This document shows positions 47,246-60,754 of a stretch of 64,000 nucleotides of DNA, piece after piece. The position numbers were made by a program, and so were the translations under genes. Below the pieces are notes generated by a model that was not told where the DNA came from, did not search any database, and saw only the letters and a list, made by a program, of their open reading frames with translations. Position 1 is the stretch's first letter; each line of letters starts with the position of its first letter. The stretch lies in NCBI GenBank assembly GCA_020746105.1, contig CM036642.1, forward strand, positions 1,953,501 to 2,017,500, in the 5' to 3' direction. This DNA is from Trogon surrucura. Lineage: Eukaryota; Chordata; Aves; Trogoniformes; Trogonidae.

Positions 47246-50139
47246 CTTAGCATGAGCCACGCAGGCACAGCCCAAGAGGGAAGGAGCAATTTGTAGAGAG
47301 GGAAGAGTTGGGAAATAATTTTTTCTCAGTGCCCAAATCCCCAAAAGCACTTCGGATGGGTCCCAGATGCTCGCGGGGCCGCTCAGCCGAGCGGGACGGA
47401 GCCACGCGTGATGCAGCGACGTGGTGCCGGGGACCGACAGCCTTGTCGCGCTGATTTATGACGGATGAGGAAAAAACCTATTTCTCATCGGTGGTGGGGA
47501 GATGTGAAGTGTAAAGAAGGATGCACGGGGAGTCTCTGGGCGATCCGTCTTGTGTCGGGCGCGCTCCTGGAGTCGGCTGAGTCGACGAGAGAGCGTGCGC
47601 CAGCGAAGCCAAAAGGCGTGGAAAGAAATAAAAATTAAGAAAAAAACCACAGAAAAGAGAGGGTTGGGGAGAAAATTCATTATGTGAAGGATAATCTCAG
47701 TGGGAAATATCAAAATGTCAGCAGCACCCCGGATAGGGATAGAGGAGGGAAAATTAACTAGGGGGGTGTTTGTCAGCTGTTAAATGAGGCGTGGATGTGG
47801 GATGGGAGGTGTTTTGGAGGGGGAAGCAGGGCAGGAGGGGACTCTGGTCCCCCCGGGACAGAAGGAGGTTTTATATATGCTATAACCGAGCAGAATCTGC
47901 TCAGTGCCCTTGCTCTGCCAGGCAGAATCTTCTCTGCCTTTGTCCTGCTCTGTGCCATGGGGCGCAGCTTTGGACTTGGGTTTTTTTTTACGGAGGGGCA
48001 AAAAAATTACCCCACCCTTACTTTGCCGCAAGAGCAAAACCTTGATATTTTTCCTGGGCAGGGTACTTAAGAGATTTTTAGTGTTTTATCTCCTCCTAGA
48101 GTGAATTTGCCCCCGGCGTGGTCAGAGAGCACACCGAGCTGCTCTTCTCATCCCTGGGGAAGGGTCTGCGCTCAGGGAGGCTCCCGATGCTTTGTGTTTG
48201 TTTCCGTTTGGTAAATCTCAAAAAAAAAAAAAGGGGTTTTGCTTCGAGAAATCTCCTGGGTCAGGTGGCAGCAGTAAATAGCCAGGGCGTTCAGCAATGA
48301 TTGAGCCATTATTTCAAAGTGTCACCGAGCCCGCTGCCCCAGCGGCGCGGCTGGCTCTGCTCGCTATGCACGTGAAGGTTTAATAGCTGGAGTCCCAGGG
48401 CACAGTATTTGGTGGAACAGTTGGGGCTTGACACCAGATCAAAATCCCCTATTAAAAGAAATCAGGTTAATTTACTGTGTGAAATGAACCAACTTCAAAT
48501 GCTCCCGAGTAGACAATGTATTGTGCTTTCTTTACAGTGGGAGTGGAAAAATTATCGGAAGCCTCTTTGTCGATCTGTTTGTGGGGGCTGCTCTCTGCTT
48601 TCTCGTGCCTCCCTGCCTGGTAAAATCCTTCCTCGGGCAGGACTTGGACTATGCAGAAACCCTGCAGATGGGAGCACTCAGCATCCCAGAGGTGATCTCT
48701 GAGTGGTTGCCGCTAAGCTCATTCCTGGAGCTTTTGTAAGAGAAGTCTGTGTGTGCAAATCTGCGCCGAGGTCTTGGAAGGGGTTGCAAGCCTCAGTATT
48801 CCTGTTGGCATGGGGTTTTTTTGTGGCAGTCAGGCACGTGCAAAGCTCAGGGCTCTGGGAGGAGGCTTTGTCATTGAGAAGAGAGCCAGCATGAAGCGAG
48901 GGAGAGGTGGTGAAAGCTTTGGGTAGGAGACCTCAGCTGCTCAGGTGCCGCTTCAGCTCTCAGAAGTGGACTTGCAGCGCTGGTGAGGCTTGCAGCTCCC
49001 TGGGGGAATGCTGAGCACGGCTCCGAGAAAGCTGGGGGACCGGGAGGGACCCCTGGCATCTCAGCTCTGCTGCCCTTCAAGGGAGGGGTACATCCCGTAG
49101 TGCCAACCCTTTGGTCCGTGCATGGGATTTGCAGATATAGGGGGAAGATGAGCAGCGTTAACAGTCTGCTTTAGGGAGTCTGGCTCTGCGCCTCGCTTTC
49201 CCAGTCTTCCTGCCGGGCAACGATGCTTTTTGCATGTGGCTTGGCTCAAACCTCTTCTCCCTCTTGGGGCTGCCTGCATTTGTGTCCCTGGGCAGAGATA
49301 ACTCCCAAATGGCATTTCATATTGATCCTCACCATGAGTAACACGGGCAACCACTAAGTGCCATTTTTAATTCTTTTTTTTTAAATTTTCTTTTTTCTTC
49401 TGCTCTGTTAAGTGAGACTTTTCTTACCGAATCCTGCAAGGCAAAGACAGTCTCCTCTGCAACCGGAGACCCCCTTCTCCTTCCCGCCCCAGGAAACCGT
49501 GCTACAACTGGAAACCGATTAATAATACACAAAGGGATGATGTGGTTGGGCAAAGTGCGGCGGTTTCCTGGGCTGGCTCGTGTTATGCTTTTATTAAGCT
49601 GCGATCTAAAGCAAAGGAGAGGGAGTGATTTTATAGCCTGCAGCGTCTTGTTTGCAGATTATTTTTCCAAAGATGCTCGGTAGAATATCAATTGCCTGCG
49701 ATGAGAAATCCCGGCAGGTGCTGCCTTGGAACAGGAGAGGCTGCACCGAGCTGGCGCAGTCCCTCCTGGCATCGATGGTGCAGGAAAGAGTCGAGCTGCT
49801 GCTTGGTCTCACTCTCTGATTTGGTGTAATATGGGCTGCCAGAGGATGGAGATGGACCCTGGGGCTGGGGAGAGGCTGTCAGGGTGGGCAGAGTGCTGGA
49901 AGGGCAGGGGATGCTTGGGGGATTGAGGCAAAACCCCTCTGCCTGTGCACTTCTTGTGTACGCCCTTAAATCCAGATGTGGGAGCACAGATGTTCAGCCC
50001 TGCGTGTCCAGATTGCGATGGCATCACTCATCGATGCTCACGGGGACTGGGCTTTGGGCAGGGGACGAGGGAACAGCCCGTGTGTCAGATGGCAGAGAAG
50101 GGCAAAAGGAAAGGAGGAAGGAAAAGGGGAACCGGAGAA

Positions 50140-50235
50140 GCGCGGCGACTTGCCCAAAGTCACCCTGCAGAGCGTGGGGAGGGAGCCAGGCGCCTGGCTG
50201 CTCTCTCAGCCCCGCGACCTGTCTGCCAGAGCGTG
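50140..50235 (-). repeat. MIR SINE fragment (minus strand)
   Basis: The sequence cgacttgcccaaagtcaccc, followed by gcagagcg and gggagccaggcgcc, matches the complement of the MIR core (GGGTGACCTTGGGCAAGTC and the upstream CGGCTCTGC). It is a few bases from the consensus across the 20-bp core. The 5' and 3' limits are estimated. Flanking sequence is G+C-rich and shows no other repeat. Confidence 0.75.
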
Positions 50236-52625
50236 CTCCTCAAAGAAAAAGCATCTCTCCCCCTCCCTCTTGGGGATGCATCGAGGACAGCTCGTGGTTA
50301 TTGGCCTCTTTCTGAGCCGCCGTAGCAAAAACAGGTGAATTCCTGAATGCATGGCAGGGAAAAAAGGGGTAAAAAGAAGGTAGAAGAGGGTTTTGCTTTA
50401 AGGGAAGAATAGTCTCTGGTTCTTTGTGATGCTCGGAACCCTCCACGATCCCTTAAGCGCTGGTCGCTGGAGGGTGCAGACAGACTCCTGCCATCAAGCA
50501 GAAACTCTCTGAGAGCCACAAATCCCAATCAGCGGGAGAGGAACAATCGAGGCGTCGGCGGCCTCGGAGCTCTTCTGCTGATGAAGAAGAGCAGAGTCCG
50601 GACAAATTTGGAATAAGAAATCAGCCGCTGAGGAGGCACACCTAGTGACCTAGCTGGGGGAAAGAGGCAAAAAGTTCTCCTCTATTACTCCGTGTGTCTT
50701 TTCAGAGCATCTTTAATCATATCCCGCATCATCTTCATCAGGGGGAAGGTGGTAATCAAGGCAGCTGGCTGGGGATGATGCTGTTTCTATATGCTGCCGA
50801 GGCTGTTCTTTTTTGGGTCGTCATGAGAGTTAGCTCTGGAGTGCGGGGAATGCGTTTTTTGGATGTGCTTGGCTTTTTTTTTTTTTTTCTTCTGTAGCCA
50901 CTTAGGAGTTGGCTCATATTGTGCTAAGGACAGGGATTGAGATGCTCTTGCACAGGGAGCTAACGAAAGACAAATGCAATGTAGTCTCTTATTTATTTAT
51001 TTTTTTTCCTCCTGCCTTCTTTCTTTATAGCGGTAAAATGATAGAATTTCATGCAGTCAATTGAGGCTATTGAGTTGTTTTGCCTCTAAAGTGCTGGAGC
51101 ATTGACTGTATAGATTCACAGTGTCCCCTCGGAATAACATCCCTTTTAACAATGTGCCATCAAGGGAGAGCTGTGCAGGCTTTAAAAGGTTTTCCAGACT
51201 TGTATTTCTCTCTCTCTCCCTCTCTTTCCACTCGATGCACTGAAAGCAGACCTGAAGCAAGTTTCAAGGGAAATGGGAGGCCCCGAGCTGTGGCCGGGAG
51301 GGAATCGGTTGTGCCAGTGCCCTGATTTATGGCAAGACACCAAATCCTGGCTTTGCGTGGGGTTGGGACCACGTGGGATGCTCGTCTCTTCCCCGCCGGG
51401 TCCATCAACTTCCTTGGCTCCTCCGGGAGTTGACTGGGAAGGTGGTTGATGCTTGGTGCTTACGATGCAAGGAATGCAAACCCAAAGGTTTGGAGGGAAA
51501 GCATACAGCTGAAGAAACCTGATTTCCTCAGAATTCCCGTGATTTTCTCCCCACTGTGTGTGCACTCGCCCTCATTCTCCGTTAGCTCTTCCCTGCTTGC
51601 ACCTCTAGGAGAAACTTTTGCTTGAACTGGGCAGCAAAGGAATGTGCCAGGTCCATAATTCATGGGCTGAAACCTCAGAGTGGTCCTTACGTGCTGTGAT
51701 TCAGTGGTGGGAGTTGGTCTTTGCCTTCAGACTAAAAATCACCAAGGTTTCCTCCAAAGCCCTGCTCCTGAGGCTCTATTATTTCCAAAGCTCCTCTTGC
51801 CAAGTCTCAGCTTTTTTTTTTTTTTTCACCTTCAGTCCTTGCTTTCCCGGCTCTTCGGTGTGTGCTCTTTTAATAACTCGAACCCATCTGATAATGTTGT
51901 TATAAATTAATGATCTGTTTACAACCTTAACTCTGTTTTAATGAAGACTTTTTTTTTTTTTGGTTGAGGAAAATAAAAGCTGCTGTAATTATACCTTGTA
52001 ACTGCAGGGTTTTATAGCCGGTGAACTCATCCAACAAGCAATTTCCATTAGTTTATCCAGGCAAATATTCTGGTGTTGGTTTCATATATATATATATATC
52101 TAAAAAACCCCACCACACTGCTACTTCAATAGCAGTAGAAATAATTATTCCTGGATCCCTGTGCATCTGTGTCTTGAGAGCAAACTCGTGCTACATTTTC
52201 TAATGTCTATGAAAAGTTGAATTCGCAGTCCTGCCTTTCTCTCGCCGAGAGCATTAATAGTATCTTTTATCTGACTAGCTTCCTATTTTCCCCAAACTTG
52301 TATCTCGGAGATAAATGTGTCCTTCTATCAGATTTTATTGAAATGGGTTACAAGGTTTAGAAAACCACTAGAGATGGGGAAAGGAGGCAGCCGGGCAGGC
52401 ACTGCCGGTGTGTAAGGCTCATTTCCTCAGGAAGCCAGGCTGAAAATACTTCGGGGGCTATTAAAAAGTTGGAGCTGCCGGTGGCTCTCGTTTAAGGGTA
52501 AAGCTTTAGAGATACTTGAAGCTATTTTCCAAGTGCTTAGTTGAGTCTGCATTTTCTAAAGTGCCCAGCTTGGACGGTTGGACGGATTCCTGCATTTCTG
52601 AGCAACTCAACAGCCAACGTGTTGA

Positions 52626-52811
52626 GCGTATTGGATAGTTTAATTATTTATTTTGGTACCTACATGGATCTGGATCCACCAACTAGTCGAGCAAATTGGA
52701 CAATTTAACTATTTATTTTGGTACCTACATGGATCTGGATCCACCAACTAGTTGGGCACACTGGGCACTTGAATTATCTATTTTGGTACCTACATGGATC
52801 TGGATCCACCA
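52626..52811 (+). repeat. 65-bp minisatellite, about 2.9 units
   Basis: Three head-to-tail units lie at 52626-52690, 52691-52755 and 52756-52811. The GGTACC marker recurs at 52655, 52720 and 52785, an exact 65-bp period. In each unit the 30 bp from ttttggtacc through ggatccacc is identical, while the first 25 bp differ by about five to seven positions between units. The constant part is full of short palindromes (ggtacc, ggatcc). No known satellite family is recognised. Confidence 0.93.
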
Positions 52812-55149
52812 GATCCTTCTGAAGATGCTGACCATCACAGACCCCCGGTAGCTGAGGCTGAACCTGATGGCTAAGGTGGTGTATGGCAAGAGCAAAGGCA
52901 ACGGGCAGGGATTTGGGAGAACCTCACTTTTGGGTGACTCTCAGTGGTGTGACTGCAGTTGAGTGGGTACGCTCGGGAGCATCTGTTGCGAAGCGTCCAG
53001 AAACGCCGATGAGATTGGGAAAATCAGGTTCGTCTTCTGTGCTAGCGACAAGTGCACAAGGATGGTGATCCCACCGTCTGAGGAGGCTTCCTTCTCCTGT
53101 TTCTGAGCCATCCCTTCCTCGACGTGCTTGGAAATCCACCCCCTAAGCAACTGCTTCCTCCACCCAGCCCTGCTGAGTATGGATGCTGGGAGGCTGGAAG
53201 GTTCCTGGCTCTCTTAGACGAGAGCACATTGCCCTTGTTCCCAGCGTTTCCATCCTGCACCAGCTCTCCTTCTTGCTTCTCCATCCCCCCATGCTGCCGT
53301 GGACCTTCCTTCCTCCCCACCCTGGCTGGAGCCGCTCGTCTTCTCAGCTTTCTGCTCATGTTAGGTTTGCGAATTTAAAAATAACCGGCGCTGGGCATGA
53401 AATATGAATTCTGCCTAATGAGGGCATTGGGGAATCGGTGCCATTTTGCACCCCCAGTCACTCCATTTCACATTTGGCATAAAATGTGTAATTCTTCTGC
53501 CTCAGCAGCAGCCTGTGCAGTCCTGGTGGTGGCACCTACCTGGTGTTTCTTTGGGGAACTCCTCGTATGCAAGGTAGAGAAAGAAATGAGTTTCCTTGGA
53601 GATTTTGCTTATTTTATCGGGGCTTTTTTTGTACATTAGGACCCTGGCTCTGCCTCGCGGATTCTCCGTGTTCCCATTCCATCAGTGACAATTGTAGGAG
53701 AATGATTTGGGGTTTTTATTTTTTTGGGGGGGTGGGGAGGCTGTCTAGCTGACCTTGACACATCGAGCCACTTCCTTCAATCAATTCCTCCAATTCCAGC
53801 CCTCCTGTTGCAGCAACAAAAAGTTGTGCAGAAGCATTTCCCGCCCCTGAAAATCCATTACTGTCCCTGTCACTGTCCTTTTCTTATGGCTTTTTTTTTT
53901 ATTATTATTTATTTCCCCCTGCATTGAGTGGGGCTGTTTTCCCATCCTGATTACGAGCAGTTATCAGAGAAATACTTTGCCAAGTGCAAAAGCGTTCCGA
54001 GGCAGCCGGGCTAAGAGTTATCAGTATTTGAACAGGTGTGAAATGGCCACGACTGGGGCGACGTCCGTCCTTGTGATGGGCAGGAGAGATCATCTCATGA
54101 AAGATACTGCGCAGTGATGGAGAAATTGTGGTTCACATCCAAGTTTTACCAGCCCTTGGTGCCTCACTCCACGAGCCCAACATCTCCGTGTGTGGGACAA
54201 GGTCCCCAAGTGCTGAACCAGGACCACGCGTAGGGACGGTCTTGCTGCCTTGACGTGCTCCGAGCTGTGCTGCCAAAACTGCTTTTAGATCCGTCATCAC
54301 GTGTTTTAAATACTTTCTCCCTCTTTCTAAGAGCAGGGCTTCAGGGTGGGGTTGTTTTTTTTTTTTTCCTATCATTTTATTTTACTTATTTGTTTTTTAA
54401 TTCCCAAATAGTGCTGGCGTCTGAACCTTGGGGCCGGGTGCAGCGACATCGTGGGAAATCTATGCCTTAATTTTCTATCTTAGTTTTTTTTCTTCCCTTT
54501 CTTTCTATCTCTGCCAAGAATCTGCATAAAGCAGCTCCTCCACGTATCATTTATTCATACGTATTTTAGCGCGAGAGGCTCTGCCTTGCAATGGAGATGT
54601 CATTTGCAAAATAATAAGGTCCCGCTTGCTGCAAAAAGAGCACCCCCCCCCCTTCCCCCAAGAGGTCATTCCTTCTAAATTATAAATCTTTTTGAATGTG
54701 GGTAGACATGAGCACCGCACTTAGATTAATTCCAGGTCTTCTTCTTTGTCTCCTCCTTTGCTTTATTTTATTTTTTTAACATACACATAAACCACTCAGC
54801 CCTCTCGAACGCCGCATCTGTATTCCTAATTGGTTCGCATCAAAGGATCTCGTTGCCTTCAGCTGCCGAGGTCCCTGCGTGGCGAAGGGACGCGAGCCAC
54901 ACATCTCATCAGATAATTAAACCCATCTTAGGTGTCGGGAAGCGACGCTTCTCTTTTTTTGATCCCTGTCGTGGCAGACTCCAACCTCGGGGTGGGAGGA
55001 AGAGGAGGAGGCGATGGGAGGAGGATGCTTTGATGGGACATCATCCTCGAGCCCACCCCATTACCCTCTTCCCCGCTCCCTAAACTTCGGGTTTTGTTCC
55101 CCGAAAACCACCTGAGGCTGAGCCAGCTGCAGCCCAGGAGCTGCTCACG

Positions 55150-55560
55150 TGGCTTCTCTTAGCGAGGGGAAATGATTAATAACCCGAGGTGTAATTATAT
55201 ACGTCTTAAACCTCGCTCGCGCTCCGCTGACATCTTTCCCGAGGAGGGAAGGAGGGGTTTCAGGGAGACACCTTGCTGTTTAATAAATAAAAGAAGAGAT
55301 TCATAAAGTGTCTGGCAAGCACATTCCTCACATAGAAATGTTACGGAATAACACAGGATGAATAATAGAAAAGGTTATTGAAAAATTCATAATTTCCAAG
55401 CGCCAGTGAAGGCCAGGCTTCCATGCCGTTTATTTGCCTGTAGAAAAGTGATTAAAATATATATTATTGTCCTGTCTATAGGAAAATGTATTATTAAGTG
55501 GATACTAGCATGACATTTGAAAAATCCATTTCATTCCATTTAGCGGCGGACGGTGGGAGA
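55150..55560. promoter_or_regulatory. Candidate conserved non-coding block
   Basis: About 400 bp of A+T-rich complex sequence contain gattaataacccgaggtg, gtgtaattatatacgtc, aaaaattcataatttcc and tgtattattaagtgg, between G+C-rich flanks. No ORF above about 60 codons runs through it. The abrupt texture change suggests long-term constraint, but that is inference. Confidence 0.4.
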
Positions 55561-56200
55561 AGAAGGGGAGGGGGGCGTCCCGCTCCTGCTTTTGTGGAGG
55601 AAGGTTTTACAGGCGTTTTAGTCAGGCCTTCAGAAAACCAGGGAAAAAAAATAAAAATAAAAAGGGGGAGGGTTTAATTATGGCCCCTTGCCTCTCAGCG
55701 GTGCCGTTCGTTCTCTGTTTTCGTGCCTTTTGCATTAAAAATGAAATGAGATTCCTTCACCTTTATTTATTGCTTTAATTGCTGAGGAGGGAAAGCGAGG
55801 ACGGATGGCGGATTTGCTCTGGGTTGGGGGGACTGGAGATTTTCTCAGCGAACCTCAGGGATGATGATGGATGTGGATTTCAGCCAACATTTTGGGCTTT
55901 TTTCTGCATTTTTTATTATTTCACTGGAACCATCGGGTCAACTTTGGAGGCCTGGAAGCAGATAGAACTTCTCTGGCTACACGTTGTGCTGGTGGGGCTG
56001 GGGACGCTCAGGTTGTCATACTGGGCTCATCCCGCTTGTTTTTTTGGGTGCAATAGCTTTAGAAACAGCAAATCCATGTTCAAACTGTGTTTGCAGACCT
56101 GCCCTGTGTGTGGGCATGGGCAGACAGGATTTTGGGGGTTTTCTTAGGGGATTCTGGGTGTATTTCTTGCGTTTCACCCTTCTTAACTCATCCAGGCAGC

Positions 56201-56336
56201 CCAGTTGTGCAAAGCTGGGTGGGGAAACCCTTCATAGAGGGTTTTCTTGAAAAAACACCAGGGTTTTGATCCAGCAAAGCTGGATGGGGAAACCCTGCAA
56301 AGAGGGTTTTCTTGAAAAAAACACCAGGGTTTTGAT
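56201..56336 (+). repeat. 70/66-bp tandem duplication with internal hairpin
   Basis: Two adjacent copies are seen: 56201-56270 (70 bp) and 56271-56336 (66 bp). They differ by a 5-bp indel near the start, a one-base change in an A run and a few substitutions. Each copy contains the same 7-bp stem, aaaccct and agggttt, around a 6-base loop that differs between copies (tcatag versus gcaaag). Both end in acaccagggttttgat. The surrounding sequence is unique. Confidence 0.9.
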
Positions 56337-58958
56337 CAAAACGCCTCGAATGGTCAGGGCCAAAAATAGCTCAGAGTTATCCTTTTTGGAGCCAGCCTCT
56401 TTTTCTGCGTGTTGGGGATGGGTGGCTGTGATACTGAGGTCTCTGGGCATCAGAGTCAAACCAAGTGTTGCCCCAATGGGATCCAGTTCCCACAGAACTC
56501 CGTGGGAAAAAACACCCATGTGTCATCCAGAAGATGTATTTGGGATATCTGGGGTTTTTCCTCCCATGGGATGGGTACGTTGGGCAGGAAAATCGTGCCC
56601 TGCCTAGCCAGAAACCCCCACCTGTGTACACTGAATTTACCTGGGGATTAAAAAACCCCAAATCCTCTGCTCTGTGAATGCCGGTGGAGATGCGTCATTT
56701 CACATCAGCCTGGATGTGTCTCTGAGAAGTGGAAGCTTTTCTTCCCCCCCCGCTCCCCATGCCTTAGATCCTGAGCAGTGTCTATATTTGCTGCGTTAAT
56801 GACTCGGAGCCTATCTCCAGCTCCTCTTTAGTTTTATTCATAGATCCCATCTGGGACTGTCGGAAATAGAAAAGCAAAACCTGCAAAGAAGCCATGTGGC
56901 AGGAGAGGACATGAGGCAAAGAGCTGCTTCTGAAAGGAAAACAAGGGTTGGGATTGACTTTAAACTATTCATCAATCTGGAAGGAGATGCCACCTACCTT
57001 CAATTAAAGCATTTTGAAAGACGGGGCCCCCGTTTTAGCGAAACGCTGTGATTTTTGAGCAAGTGTCCAAAATTGGACGCTTTGCCTCCGGAAAAGCAGC
57101 TCACAGAGCGCCGATTTGGATCATTTCTGGAGGCACCTCCATCCATCCTTCCCCTTGCCTGGAAAGCCTCAGACCCTGCCTCTCAAATTAGATACCTGCA
57201 AGCAGGTAAAAACCGAGCCCTCCTGCCTGCGTCGCAGCAGCGACGTGCCTGCAGTGTAGCCGTGTTTCATTGTGTTGGAGCTCTTTTTAAATCTGCATGG
57301 AAAATCAGGTTGGGAGGACAGGAATTATAGCGATCTCGCTGCAAAAAGAGAACTTAATGTACCCAGAAAGCTGTTGATAGACTACCTGAGCCCCGCAGTC
57401 ACAGCCGGATGGGCAGCCTCTTCCTCTCCTGCCCAGGAAAAAAGATATCTCTGGGTAGGAGAAGAGGCTGTGCCCAGGAAAAATGGCAATATTGGAGGGG
57501 GGTGGGCAGCGGCTCAGTGTTCAGCCTGGAATTGTGAGGGGTTAGGTGGGCAGGGAGGCGATGCAGAGGGACATCAGCGTGGCAAACGGCTGGACGCAAC
57601 TTCTGCCATCAGCTCTCTCCTTTTTTATTTCTTTTTCTGGAGTTAAGCTAGCTTCTTTCTCTAGCTCTTCCTCCCCAGCCCCGGTACCCATCTTGGACGA
57701 TCTAAATTAAAATCTGTTATCATTTCCCGGATAATCCCCTTTGATGCCCTGAATACAGCAGAATCTGTCCTGCTTCAACCTTGCATGTAAGTGCTGATAG
57801 CTTTTGAACAGCTAAATGGCTTTGTATATCTCATACAAATGTCTGTCTCATCCAGGAGCTGGCAAGCGCTGCGCAGTCGGCTGGGGAAGCTTTATGGGTT
57901 ACAAGTGGAATTACTTCGGAGAGATGCTAAGGAGGCCAAACCTTTCAGTGCACGTTCCCTTGGCGTTTTCTGGCTGGCAGGGACGGGGTTTGCATTGTCT
58001 TAACCTCTCCCGGAGCAGCTAATTGGCGTCGCGGCGCTGGTGCAAATTCGTCACGGGAGGTTTCGCCGCGCGCCGGCCCGAGTGTGCCGCTCGGTGCTTG
58101 CCTTGGGGAGAGAGCAGCCTACCCCAAACCAAGCTCCTGGTGAGCTTTGCATCAAGGAAATCTTATTTCGTGGACTTTTTGCAGAGCTGAGGGTCAAAGG
58201 AGTGTTTGCGCATCTCTGTCGGGTTCTGCCCAACCCGACTCCCCGGTGCAGGTGTTTGTTCTTCCAGAAGATTTATATTTGTGCTGGGGCTCCTGAGTTG
58301 CATCCCCAGCATGTTTGGCTCTGATGGTGCCACTTGGCCCTTTCCATGCTGTTCTGTTTTTTTCATTTGTGATGGGTTTGGGGAAGCTCTGCCAGACACT
58401 CACTCCTCTGCCTGCCTTCCCTGGGGGAGCTGATTTGGGCTCCAGGGCAAGGTGAGGGATGTCTTTATCATTAAACCTGCCCATCTCCCCCTCATCTCTG
58501 GGGCTGCCAGCCTCACAGGGGAGGTGTGAGGAGTCAGAGCCTTGCAGGGGGGAGTTTTCTCCGATGGAAATGGGCAGAGCAGGGCTGACACGGGGACGCT
58601 TGCTGCAAAAATGCCGAGTGCCTCCCGAAAAGCTAATTGCCTGAAATACCAACCTGTCCATCTGGAGAATGGTCTGAGGAGCAACTGAGAATTGTTGTAG
58701 CTGGTGAAGGCTTCAGGTCCCCTCTGAGGACTTGGCGAGATCAATCGGCATCTGGGGAGAGCAGAGAAGGGGGAAAAAATAGACAAGGAACTGGTAATAG
58801 CCCGGTGACTTGAGCTGATGTGGCAGGGCACAGCTGTGACCGAGAAGCGTCTTTACAGCTCTTAGCCCCGGGTGACGGGGCACAAAAACCACAGTCCTCT
58901 GTGTGGGGAGCTGTATTTAACAGAGGAGGGAGGGTGAAGGGGGAAGGAGGTTTATTTT

Positions 58959-58973
58959 AAAAAAAAAAAAAAA
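58959..58973. repeat. A15 homopolymer
   Basis: Fifteen A residues after a T-rich word. It is a simple repeat without a recognisable retroposon body. Confidence 0.75.
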
Positions 58974-60031
58974 GGCAAAAGAAGAAAACCAAACTCTTCC
59001 TCGTTGCAATCACTTCTCTCCCCTCTCCTCCCCTCCTGCTGTAGAGCTGTGCTGGATAGCGGGCAGGTCTGCATTCATTCCTCTTTCTCTGCTGCCTTCT
59101 TTCTCTCCAAAGGCTCTGAAATCTCCCAGATGTGTCAGAGGGAGCTTCCCCTGGGAGGGAAACCCAGAAACTGGATGTCAGGAGAGGTGCTGCAGCTGAT
59201 GGGGGAGCTCCCGAGGCTGAGGCAGAGCTCTGTCGCAGGATCTGGCTCTGGTTCCTCTCTCGGGGATGGTGGTTTTTGCCCTCCAGCCAGATGTTTGTGG
59301 CTGGGGACGGCAGCTGCAGGCAGATTCAGCCCATCCTGCAGCATCCCTGGGGTCGGGATGGCAGAGCCGTGGGCACGACACCTGTTGTCCCTCTGGCTGG
59401 TGGCTTCGGTCCAGCGGTGGCTTGTGCCAGGGATGCTCCAGGTCAAGGTCAGCACTTCCAGGGGCCCTGCCTCGGTCCCCCCCCTGCTGCCAAAGGTGAC
59501 ATCTCGCTGGCGACACACGTTGGTTGGTTATTTCCAGCCTTAGGGATCAGGTCTCTGTTGGAGGGGTGGTGGTGAAGGAGGATAATTCCTTGCTTTGGAG
59601 TGTGGGGATGCTGCGGGGAAAAGATCGGAGCAGCCTCTTGGTGTCGTGTTCCAGGGGCTGGGTTGGACACTGGTGTGCTGAGCTGCTTCCGTCCTCTGCA
59701 TCCTCAGGGGCGGCCGGCTCCTTCCCACTGACAGCAGATTCGCTCCCTGCTTTCCCTCCCCTCTCCCTTTCCCTGTGCTGAATCCAGAAGACAAGAAAAA
59801 GCATTTTCCTCCCCCCCCTCCCCACTTAATGAACTCGGCATTAATCGCTTGTGTCAAATCCTTGTGCTAACAAGCTAACGAAATCAAACAGGCTTCCCCC
59901 GGGAGAGCCAGGGAGTCAACACTCATCCATTAAAATGGTAATTTTGTATTTTTCACCGAGGCGTTTGTCGCCTCTTGCCCTTGTGCACTCGTTAGTGCTT
60001 TGGCCTTTAAATTATAGCGTGTTGTTGTTTC

Positions 60032-60055
60032 TTTTTTTTTTTTTTTTAAAAAAAA
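60032..60055. repeat. T16A8 homopolymer junction
   Basis: Sixteen T residues (60032-60047) pass directly into eight A residues (60048-60055). It has the same layout as the longer T30A10 junction at 6465-6504. Confidence 0.85.
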
Positions 60056-60754
60056 GCCAAACACAACAACCCAAATCATAAAACCAACCCTCTTCAGCCT
60101 TCTTCCCTTCATCCTCCTCACTCTGGAAGATGCCGAGTGGCGTCTGCGTGTGGGCCATTATTTTGGTTTCAGTCACGTAAAGAAACCTCTTTTTGCTTCG
60201 GAGACTGTTTTTCTTATGGGGGGAATCAGAAAACATCTCCCACCTTGCCAAAAAAAAATATAAAATCACTCGTGTGTGTTTTGCTTGCATCCAAGTAGTA
60301 ATTTCAGGTGACTTGTTATTTGTGGGCTCGTAATAGCTTCTTGCTCATGAGTTTTCTGCGACGTGCTGGGAAGCGATAGAAATATTTGCAAATCCCAGGG
60401 TGGTTTTTTTTGCAAAAATGTGGTCAGTGGTGTGCAGAATGCGGGAGGATAGGGGCTGGCTGCTGTTTGCCCTGTTATAAAAAGTAAGTTAGCAGGGAAA
60501 TGAGCCGGAGAAGGTGGACAAATGCGGCGTTCCTTCATCAGAGCTCAATCGGATCCGGCTTTTTGGTGTGAAAAGCTGCTTTTTTCCAACTGCCTCGGCA
60601 GCTTTAATGAAAGACATCGCCTCTCCCTGCTTGCTTCATCACTGCTGTGGTGGGAAGGCTCTTAAAATTACCATGCAGGCAGCAGAAACGAGGAGTTATT
60701 GAAATTGCAGCATCCGCAGAGCAGCCCGGGAGAGGGATGCCCGAGCGTTGGGTT

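Noticed and set aside
48519..48741. Possible exon after ttctttacag
   Set aside because: The acceptor is ordinary, no clear donor was recognised, and the translated frames resemble no known protein.
59004..59857. Several overlapping frames of 100-179 codons on both strands
   Set aside because: Openness in many frames at once points to base composition. No splice-bounded or conserved-looking protein is seen.
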